In this document: in pieces, positions 9,813 through 17,287 of the stretch
How the letters are laid out: each line of letters opens with the position of its first letter
How positions within the stretch are numbered: the stretch's first letter is position 1
NCBI GenBank assembly: GCA_002077045.2
Contig: KZ111152.1
Location: 230,113 to 294,112 of the forward strand
Direction: 5' to 3'
DNA from: Rachicladosporium sp. CCFEE 5018
Lineage: Eukaryota; Ascomycota; Dothideomycetes; Cladosporiales; Cladosporiaceae
Length of the DNA: 64,000 nucleotides
Program-made: the position numbers and the translations under genes
Notes under the pieces: model-generated
Database searches by the model: none
Told to the model about the DNA's origin: nothing
Seen by the model: the letters and a program-made list of their open reading frames with translations, nothing else

Positions 9813-10544
9813 TCATCGGATCGGCGCCGTCTCCCAATACCGCAACATACCTCTCAGTGCCGTCGTCCACTCATCCACGAAAGCATCTCTCAGCTGCTTC
9901 ACCTCTTCAGCTCTCACCTTTCGTCCACCCCACATCTCGCTCCTCGACGCCTGCGCCGTCGCAAAGCTTGGTATCAGATTGTCGGTGTGTATCTTCGCTA
10001 ATGTGAGCCAGCAGTAATTCCAGCTGCGATTCGAGGACGGATCTGTGTGGACGCGCGACCGTGCTTCGGTTAAAAGCTCTGACGAGAAGGGATAGTCTGG
10101 AGTGAGGCGGCGGAGCTCGGTGAGGAGGGAGTTCGAGGTCACGTAGTACATCCCTACTTTGTGTCAGCTGCTGTGATTCCATCTGACACACGCGATGGCG
10201 TTTGGCATGCGAAGACTTACACGCTGTCGTCATAGGCTGTGTGAGGTCTGGCGAGCCGATGGCTGCGAAGATGCGCTCGATGCGGCGGAGCTCTCCGACG
10301 GTATTGATGCGGTGTTCATTGAGAGCGACGATCAGGGCCTGCTTCTGCGCCTGCGAAGGTCAGTACGGTCAGTAAATGCCGTCGCAGCTATGCGGTCCGC
10401 TGATACAATCGTGCTACTGGAGGAGAAGTTTTCTTGTCCCGTGTAAAGGAAGTGTGTAAGATAGGAGAGATGGTGGTGGGAAGGAAGAGCAAGCAGAGGG
10501 AGAAATTGTATACCTACTTCAGTGACTGTGGAAGCATCCGCCAT
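9813..10544 (-). CDS. Unrecognised 165-aa protein, three exons (hap A)
   Basis: Exons 10544-10518, 10350-10221 and 10153-9813 give a continuous 165-aa product beginning MADASTVTEAQKQALIVAL. Junctions are GTAGGT...CGCAG (phase 0) and GTAAGT...AGTAG (phase 1). The chain is mostly helical, with two Leu/Arg-rich helices (TVGELRRIERIF and SLLTELRRLTPDY), an aromatic-rich NRSWNYCWLTLAKIH, and KVRAEEVKQLRDAFVDEW near the end. No signal peptide or membrane segment is seen. All exons, splice sites and reading phases are preserved in hap B (24282-25013), which supports a real gene. I do not recognise the family. Confidence 0.6.
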
Positions 10545-10656
10545 TATCGACGATCCTGTTGAGGCTAGACATCTGATCGGTTGAGCGCGATTGTGTTTGG
10601 TATGTATACTAATCACGCCAAATGCTGACCATAGTCGAATCGGCGCCCTCGCTGCT

Positions 10657-11770
10657 TCATGCCTGAACAAACATCTTCACCTCGCTGTAATCGGTGCGCC
10701 ACTGCTGTCGACACCGCAGTCGATGAATCAGCGAGTAGCCAATGTGCACTGTAAAGAGCGTCATAAGTGTCTGAATAAGCTTGAGGCCCGCGGCCGGTGA
10801 TCTACGAGTGCCAATTGATCCGCCATCATGCGGGAATAGGTACCTTGCGTCAGGCCTTGGGAATAAGCGCCGCAGCCGCGAGTGCCATAGCCACATGGCG
10901 AGCAGCACTAGACTGGACGGAGCCATACAATAGCGAGCGAGGACGTGCTCAGTGCCAGATGTAAGTGACAGCTGCGGCGCTGTCACGAGGAGTATCCTGC
11001 AGGCGCTGGTGAGTGGAGGCTCATGCAAGAAAGTGGGATCTCCGATCTACGCAGCTTAGCCCTTCTACGGGTACATGATGCTCGGATCACCATGCTGTGC
11101 ATTGGCGTAGGTGCGGCTCCCAGCGATCGTTTCTCGGTTGTCAGACCGGATCCAAGGCTTCAGGGCCAACTAGCTGCATTTTCCAGGTGAGAGTATGCAG
11201 CCGCGATCTGCCGCCAGGACGTGCCGATGGAAAAGTCATCCTCTTTCGGGAGAACCAGGAGACTGCTGAGGTTGTTCGGTCAACATCGCATAAGCACACT
11301 CTGTCAGCGCCGCAGCCACGACCTTCGTCCCCGACATGATCCCAGCTACCCGGAAATGTTAGCCGCAGCGGCGCATCATCCTTATGCTGACACTGACTCG
11401 ACGTGGCGAAGCAGATCTGAGTTAGTGGTGAAAATGTAATATGATGGAAAGATGAGATGATGTTGGTGGCTGCGAAAGCTGAGACGTGAGGTTGGACCTG
11501 CATAGGAGTCTTGGCGCGATCGTATGCAGGTACCACGTGCTGACGGCATGGCCGACAATCCCGGCGAGAGCGACAATGTGTACGTAGTATGGCTGAGCAT
11601 TTGACAAGATAGGGCGCGGGTATTGGATGCGGCTGAGAGAGCGCTGCCTACTTGCGGTGTAGCGTTCCGTGAAAGTCAAACAAAGTGCATTGGAGTACCC
11701 GAGGTTCTCATTGTCCTGACTCGCAGCCCTCCTGCTCGATAGGATGAGCAGAGAATCGTATTGAAAAGGG
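10657..11770 (-). CDS. Probable small multi-exon membrane protein, structure unresolved (hap A)
   Basis: Two coding-like stretches lie on the minus strand. The upstream one (about 11770-11490) includes AQPYYVHIVALAGIVGHAV. The downstream one (about 11010-10657) includes SSLVLLAMWLW and LIQTLMTLFTVHIGYSLIH. Each has one or two hydrophobic segments, so a protein with three to four membrane spans is possible. I could not join them with convincing splice sites; a candidate intron end is the CACTAACTCAG at about 11424-11414. The start is also unclear. The last codons differ from hap B, where the frame ends about 11 codons sooner. This may equally be two genes or a decayed gene. Confidence 0.3.
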
Positions 11771-11919
11771 TATCTATCGTAGCTGTCGTTGATCCATGCT
11801 ATACCCGTGCACCGTCCTAACCGAGGATCTCATACGCTCATCATTGCTGCCAGCTCGGACTCTTGCCCCATCTACACTTCAAGTCAGCCCAGAGAATCAG
11901 TTCTCAGGTAGTGGAGGAC

Positions 11920-14658
11920 TTACAGTCCACCAGATCCATAATCTCGTATGTCCAAATCCACGCTCTGCATATCTTCCCATCGCAGATCCAGCCCATTGAA
12001 CCCGTTCGATCCGTTCATCCCATTCTCCATAAACGGCAACGCATCGGTGCCATCCGGTACAATGCCATTGCTGTACCCATTCGCCATGCTACTATACGCC
12101 GAAGACTGACCAGCAAAAGCATCAGCTCCGCGTCCAGTGTTGACCGGAGCATCAGTCCGCATCACCGTATCATCCCAGTGGTCCCAGTCCATGTTCACTG
12201 GCAGATCAAGCATGTCGCCAATATTGGAGTAGTCGATCGGTATGTTAGCACCATCGAAAGCATCGATGCTCAGGTTGGCAGTACCGTAAGACGCATCGGT
12301 ACCTTGTGAGTAGTCGCCAGTGCTCGGTCCAGTAAACGCACCATTCGTAGGCAAATCTCCAGACCAATCCACATTCGACACCAGACCTTGAAAAGCATTC
12401 TCGGCCGGCATCGCCCAACTGTGCTCTGACGCAGCACCAGAACTGGAAGCCGCCACCCCAGCCTGGGCAGCATCAACGCACGCCTTCGAAGCCACAGGAT
12501 CCGCCAACGGCTGCGCCTCGAAGTGCGCCTTGACCCTTTCAAGCATGACGGCCATAGCCTTCGCCGCCTTCTCCGTCTCACTAAACATCCTCTCACTCTT
12601 CGAATAAACATCCGCGACCCCCAACGCGCCCCCAGAAGCCGCCACATGCCGCGGCGCAGCGCCAGACCAGATCTTCTGGCTCTGCTCGAGACTGTTAATC
12701 ATATCCTGGCGACGCGGACACATCTGGCCGTTTGAAAGGAAGATCATGCGGTCCTCGCGCATTTGCTGCGAGAGCTCGAGGCAGATGACCATGGCTGCTA
12801 GGAGGAAATCGTGCGTGCTTATCGAGCCCATATACCACTTCACGCTATCGAGCTGGCCGCCGGCTTGGGATGCGGCATAGATGGTGTGGTGGTGTTTGAG
12901 GACTTTGATGGAGCTATTGACGCAGAGGAGACGACTGTGGCCGATACCGCGCGTTTGTTCTTCGATGCTGAGTTCGTGGAGGGGGACGAGCATGTAGCGT
13001 CGATGTAGCACGATCTTAGTCTTGAGGTATAGGAGTTCGAGATTGAAGCGGCACATAAGCTGCTCGGCGGGATCGGTAACGAGCTCGTGGAACTCGGGCA
13101 TCTGTAGTAGAGGCGGAATCGCGGCTTTGGCAGCTTCGAGACCTCCATCCAGTTGCATGACCTCGTCATGACTGACCAGAGCCGTTGCATGACTGAGCTC
13201 AGTGGCCTGCGCGAAGATGTGGACCAATCCGACCTTCGCTCTCGTGTATGAGCTAGGTGTCAGCTCCTCAATAGGTCGTCCAGGTGGCAACACCTTCGTG
13301 TCTTCCCCAAAATCTCGATCAAGGAGGTTCCGCGGCGGCTCAGTATCCGCCGCGAGCGTCCTAACCAGCGATGGCAGACCCAACTGAAATGAAATTAACA
13401 CATCAATCATACTGATCAAACTCCACACCCTTCTCCGCATTTCTCCCTGGAACGGCGTGATGTTCCCATACGCCGAAGCATCCCTGTGATACCCCATCCT
13501 CAGCGCCAGTCGCAAGATCAGCCCGATCATCAACCACACGTTCAAGAATGCGTTGCTACTCCTCATTCCCGCCCCATACACAACCAAACACTCCAGCGTA
13601 TCCTGCTTCGGCTTCGTAAAGTCACCTAGCACAGCCGCAGAAGCAGCCATGGAGTGATATCGCGTTGCTCGCGCAGCGCAGGCAGCTGATTTGGGATCGT
13701 CTGGCGCTCCTCCACGGAGTCCGAAACTCTCGGCTATGCTCAGAATTCCAAAGAGCAGGCCGAGCCACATGACCGGCGCGTCGGAAGGGTTCTGCCAGAA
13801 GCGTCTGTATTCGTTCTGGAACGTCGGGGCGTGGATGCAGGGTTTGAAAGGGTCGGGGGAGTTGAACCACATGCTCAGTAATCGATCTGCGACTCGTTTC
13901 TCGGGGACTGCTTTCAGCAATTCTTCCTTGCTGTTCGCAGCACCAGGATTATGTCCCAGCATGAAACCTAGACCTGATGTAGGACCGGGCATAACAGGCT
14001 TGCTATTCTCTCCCCAGTACGACTCGGGCGAGCGGTCGTCCTCGTCAACCTCTGCTGCCTCTTCCTCGTCCCCGAGATCTCGCCGTAAATCCGAGATACT
14101 GTTTAGTATAGTCTGCCAGTGACTCGCGCCATGATAGCTAATCTCATCTTTGCTGACTTTCATCTGTCCGAAGGGCCTCTCCACCCCAAGCTCCGGTAGG
14201 TTGTCTGCCTTCTGCGACTCCTCGCTTCCCAGTGGACTCTCCTCCAGATCACTCGGCGGCGTTGGCTGATCATTAACCGCTGCCCCACTCCCACTTCTCC
14301 CTCCACCACTACTGCCTCGCCCCGTACTCGTCCCTTCTGCACTTGAACCAGTGCTTTTCTGCTGGTTCATCAAGTCCACCACCAGCGTCTCCAACTGCCT
14401 GATCCGTCCTTTGACATTCTGTGTAGGCTTGTTCCGCGGCGGCGGAGGCACGAAGATACATTGCGCTTCCCGGGACCGCTTGATACATTGATCGCAATGC
14501 GGATGCTGGCGATTGCACTTCAGCTTGCCGGTCCTACAGGGAGTACACGACAGTTGACTTCGTGCGCGCTTCTGGCGGAGATGGAGTTGCGCTTGGGTCG
14601 ATGTGTTAGAGGAGGGTACTTTTGGATCCGGACTCGTGTTGGCAGTGTCGTCGGCCAT
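11920..14658 (-). CDS. Zn2Cys6 transcription factor (hap A)
   Basis: 912 aa from ATG 14658; the eight codons above it differ between haplotypes and reach no better start. Cysteines at about residues 38, 41, 48, 55, 58 and 67 form the binuclear cluster (CTPCRTGKLKCNRQHPHC and DQCIKRSREAQC). A short coiled coil follows (GRIRQLETLVVDLMNQQ), the usual dimerisation element. A Ser/Gly-rich linker leads to the fungal-specific regulatory domain (about residues 220-560, including RALAxRMGYHRD-like LALRMGYHRDASAYG). The C-terminal ~170 residues are Asn/Gly/Asp-rich and may activate transcription. Nuclear; target genes unknown and not suggested by the neighbours. The TAA stop lies inside a GTAAGT sequence, so a 3' splice variant is possible. 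Confidence 0.85.
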   Translation of the reverse strand: MADDTANTSPDPKVPSSNTSTQAQLHLRQKRARSQLSCTPCRTGKLKCNRQHPHCDQCIKRSREAQCIFVPPPPRNKPTQNVKGRIRQLETLVVDLMNQQKSTGSSAEGTSTGRGSSGGGRSGSGAAVNDQPTPPSDLEESPLGSEESQKADNLPELGVERPFGQMKVSKDEISYHGASHWQTILNSISDLRRDLGDEEEAAEVDEDDRSPESYWGENSKPVMPGPTSGLGFMLGHNPGAANSKEELLKAVPEKRVADRLLSMWFNSPDPFKPCIHAPTFQNEYRRFWQNPSDAPVMWLGLLFGILSIAESFGLRGGAPDDPKSAACAARATRYHSMAASAAVLGDFTKPKQDTLECLVVYGAGMRSSNAFLNVWLMIGLILRLALRMGYHRDASAYGNITPFQGEMRRRVWSLISMIDVLISFQLGLPSLVRTLAADTEPPRNLLDRDFGEDTKVLPPGRPIEELTPSSYTRAKVGLVHIFAQATELSHATALVSHDEVMQLDGGLEAAKAAIPPLLQMPEFHELVTDPAEQLMCRFNLELLYLKTKIVLHRRYMLVPLHELSIEEQTRGIGHSRLLCVNSSIKVLKHHHTIYAASQAGGQLDSVKWYMGSISTHDFLLAAMVICLELSQQMREDRMIFLSNGQMCPRRQDMINSLEQSQKIWSGAAPRHVAASGGALGVADVYSKSERMFSETEKAAKAMAVMLERVKAHFEAQPLADPVASKACVDAAQAGVAASSSGAASEHSWAMPAENAFQGLVSNVDWSGDLPTNGAFTGPSTGDYSQGTDASYGTANLSIDAFDGANIPIDYSNIGDMLDLPVNMDWDHWDDTVMRTDAPVNTGRGADAFAGQSSAYSSMANGYSNGIVPDGTDALPFMENGMNGSNGFNGLDLRWEDMQSVDLDIRDYGSGGL

Positions 14659-15189
14659 GGTGCTATGGGTGAGACCGCACACGTGAGAGAGAGGGAGAGG
14701 AAGGGAGGGTAGAACGACAGGAACAGAAAGAAAGAGCTGTTTAGACTTGACTCGATTAGCTGCACAACGTATCTTTCAGCCGCAGCAATAGCCAAGTGCT
14801 CGCATTCCCCGGCCAAGACAAGAGGATGATTAAGGGCGGTTCGCCTGCAGCGTGGTGCTGGGAGCTCCCAGGGTAGAGCTGCATCATAGCTGTCAAGCGG
14901 GAGATCAATGATTCACGACCGCTTTGTCAGCTCCTCCAAGAAGAGGACTTCGGGAGCAGCTACTTCCGTGATGTCCGATCCTCTGAATCACGTATTTACA
15001 GCTTGAGGTGTTTGCAATGTGAGAAAGTGAGAGTCTTGCTTCTATCCACACCCTCCCCACTAAACGACTAAGGATCCCCACCCCCTCGAGCATATCGCTC
15101 CCTCGCTCCTCAACACCCAAACGCCTCGCAAAGCTCATCACCCCATACAGACCCAAAGAAATCCCCTTTCCCACACTATACACAACCCC
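14659..15189. promoter_or_regulatory. Promoter side of Zn2Cys6 gene; 3' flank of flippase
   Basis: About 0.5 kb with pyrimidine-rich tracts just upstream of the factor's start. It differs from hap B 29132-29664 by substitutions and small indels. No specific element is recognised. Confidence 0.4.
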
Positions 15190-15739
15190 TCATCTCAACC
15201 CATCACTAATATCATGCCGACTCTTACTAGCCCCATGCCCCTGCCTGCCCTCACCCGTACTCTGACTACTCTCCACCCGAGCCAAAAGTGCCGCGCTCGT
15301 GAAATCCCGACTCTGCTCGAAGCTACTCCGCGTGCGATCCATACTACTCCTCAAGCGATCGAAACTCGGCCTCGGCCTGTCAAAGCTAGGTCGCGGGCGC
15401 TCGAAACTTTCTCGTGGAGTATGGAATGGCTCTGTGATGGCCGGGGTGAGCGGCGTGCCGGCGTGGGTTGTTGAGGACACGGGCGGGAAGGCGCGGTCAA
15501 TGCGGTCGAGGCTGTCGTTGCGGTGGTTCGTGTAGTCTGTTCCATCGCTGCCGTTGTTCGAGCGCGGGTTGTGGGTTGTGGCTGTAGCTGCTACGGAAGG
15601 GGGGTAGATGGGCCGCATGTCTTCGCTCATGGTCTGTACATGCAAGTCACGCTTCTGCTTCTCCTTGTTGGCGTCTTTCGGAAGCGGTTTGGAGACCTCG
15701 GAAGACGATGTGGACTCGGCCTTAGGCACTATGCTGGTA
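15190..15739 (-). CDS. P4-ATPase (Dnf-type flippase) C-terminal tail fragment (hap A, contig end)
   Basis: Only the last ~183 codons of the flippase are present, because contig 1 stops at 15739. The part seen is the cytosolic tail after the tenth membrane span: Ser/Thr/Pro-rich, with Arg-rich heptads and a final SKSRHDISDGLR. Bases 15407-15739 correspond one-to-one with 42100-42432 (a single mismatch), so this is most likely the missing 3' end of the gene at 42100-46695. It is not a separate gene. Confidence 0.8.
15310..15411 (-). repeat. 21-nt imperfect coding repeat in flippase tail (hap A)
   Basis: On the minus strand the tail reads SFERPRP, SFDRPRP, SFDRLRS, SMDRTRS, SFEQSRD: five imperfect heptads, i.e. 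21-nt units. Contig 3 begins at the base after the first heptads, so this block is not recovered there. Confidence 0.6.
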
Positions 15740-15749
15740 NNNNNNNNNN
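15740..15749. other. Assembly gap, 10 N
   Basis: Ten undetermined bases join the broken flippase tail to a second copy of the UTP15 fragment. The sequence after the gap starts at exactly the base at which the window starts. Confidence 0.99.
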
Positions 15750-16319
15750 GCAGGCACAGCAGACGAATACGAACGGCTCCAGCGGAAGAAAGACTTACGA
15801 CAAGGCATTCTAGCACGAGATCGAGGGAAGGACTTCCGTGGTGAAGGCGCGGACATCACGATCCAGGGCAATGATAGGACTGGTCGGCCAAAGCCACTGA
15901 AGCCTTGGCAGCAGGCGTTGCGGAGGGGAGAGTATAGCCGCACACTCGATCTGGTCCTGGCGGATGAGAAATCTGGACCCGAAAACACGCTCACATTGAT
16001 CACTGCTCTGCGAAGTCGAGGTGCGCTTCGGGCAACACTGCGAGATCGAAGTGATGAGAACTTAATACCTGTGCTGAAGTGGGTGCTGAACAACATTAAC
16101 GCACCACGAACACTGCACTTGACTGGCGATGTGACGGGAGCGATACTGGATTTGTATGCTGGCAGAATGGGCGTGTGGCTCGAGCAAGGAGAGGGCGAAG
16201 TGGGGTGGACGTGTTTGAAGCTTGTTGAGAGGATTGGGAAGAGAGTGAGACGGACAGCTGAGCTGGCGCAGCAGGCGGAGGGATGTATTGGGGTTATGGA
16301 CTTGCTTGCTATGGGCTGA
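15750..16319 (+). CDS. UTP15: UTP15 C-terminal fragment (hap B, contig start)
   Basis: This is the second copy of the UTP15 C-terminal region, again open from the first base of the contig to a TGA at 16317-16319. Product differences from hap A are few (for example Ala to Thr in SRALD/SRTLD and in RAALR/RATLR, and Ser to Gly near YASRMG). Upstream WD40 repeats are missing because the contig begins here. The reading frame is undamaged, so the gene is probably functional, with its 5' part in sequence that the assembler shared between haplotypes. Confidence 0.75.
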   Translation, partial: AGTADEYERLQRKKDLRQGILARDRGKDFRGEGADITIQGNDRTGRPKPLKPWQQALRRGEYSRTLDLVLADEKSGPENTLTLITALRSRGALRATLRDRSDENLIPVLKWVLNNINAPRTLHLTGDVTGAILDLYAGRMGVWLEQGEGEVGWTCLKLVERIGKRVRRTAELAQQAEGCIGVMDLLAMG

Positions 16320-16783
16320 TGCAAGGTGTGCGATCAGTTGGTGGCGAAGCTTCCATCTTCGCCACAGCGCCTTGACACACGCGAACGCGGTGTCACAGGG
16401 CCACATGCGTACTCCAGGCGAGTGTACCGAATGCGTCGTCGAATGAATGCTTCTCCAAGGAAGATGATTGAAGTGGACGGCGCATCTGGAGCGCCACGAC
16501 TCAGCATGTACGAAGTAAGCCTATATCAGGCATGTCAGCAATCTGCAACTTTCAGGGACACGCTGCGCAGGGCATCTGCAGCAACGTGAAGAAGGACCAC
16601 ATACCCTCGAATGCTTGATGATAATGAGAAGAACCAAACTCATCGTGCCGCCTCTCCGGCATCCAAACCGCCACGAGGCTCGGCGCTTCTGTGCTGCATG
16701 GGCGCATACCTCGTGCTATATCCACATAGTCGTAAGCTGTCTAGAGCGACAGTCCGGCCCTTCATCGCAGTTTCATGGCCGGG
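16320..16783. other. Hap B-specific intergenic sequence
   Basis: No gene. It has no visible similarity to hap A after the UTP15 stop codon. It may have come with the diverged F-box segment next to it. Confidence 0.4.
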
Positions 16784-17281
16784 TCATGAGTTCTGTGCAT
16801 ACGTCGCACTAAGCCCTTCTGCTATGCACTTTCTCATTATCGGTGATGACTTTCCCCCGATCTCTGCATCGTCTTTGAGCATGTTCCCGTGGTCAGGTAG
16901 CCACACGCCATCGGGGTAGGCGTTTTTGTGATACCCATTCTCGTAGAGTTCGTAGCCATAGAACTCAACCTTCTTAGTGCTCAACTGTCCCCGGAGGATG
17001 CGCCGCTCCGTGGCGTTGCGTGAACCCAGGATGCTGATCTTCCTGACTAAATGGTTGGCAAGCATGTCTGCCGTGCTATAGCCTGCAACCTGAACCCGGA
17101 ACACATCCGTCACCAGTCGATGATTCATGTTCGGGCAATATGCCATGCGCATAGTAATTTCCAAGAACTCCAAGTGAGTTAGCTTCGGGACGATGTTGTA
17201 GAAGACATTGCGCCAGTGCTGATGCATCGCGCTGATGGCAGCTTTATGGCCACCTAACTGGACCTTTCTACAGGATACCAC
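16784..17281 (-). pseudogene. Truncated F-box-like gene at an inversion breakpoint (hap B)
   Basis: About 165 codons remain, aligning to the C-terminal part of the hap A F-box-like protein (GHKAAISAMHQHW and VFRVQVAGYSTADMLA are the clearest matches). The coiled coil and the F-box itself are absent: the sequence runs into the 3' end of the inverted Atos gene seven bases after the last codon. There is no start ATG in a sensible place. Only about half of aligned residues agree with hap A, far below the neighbouring genes. It is therefore either a fast-evolving allele or a paralogue brought in by rearrangement. Not expected to be functional. Confidence 0.65.
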
Positions 17282-17287
17282 ACATCG

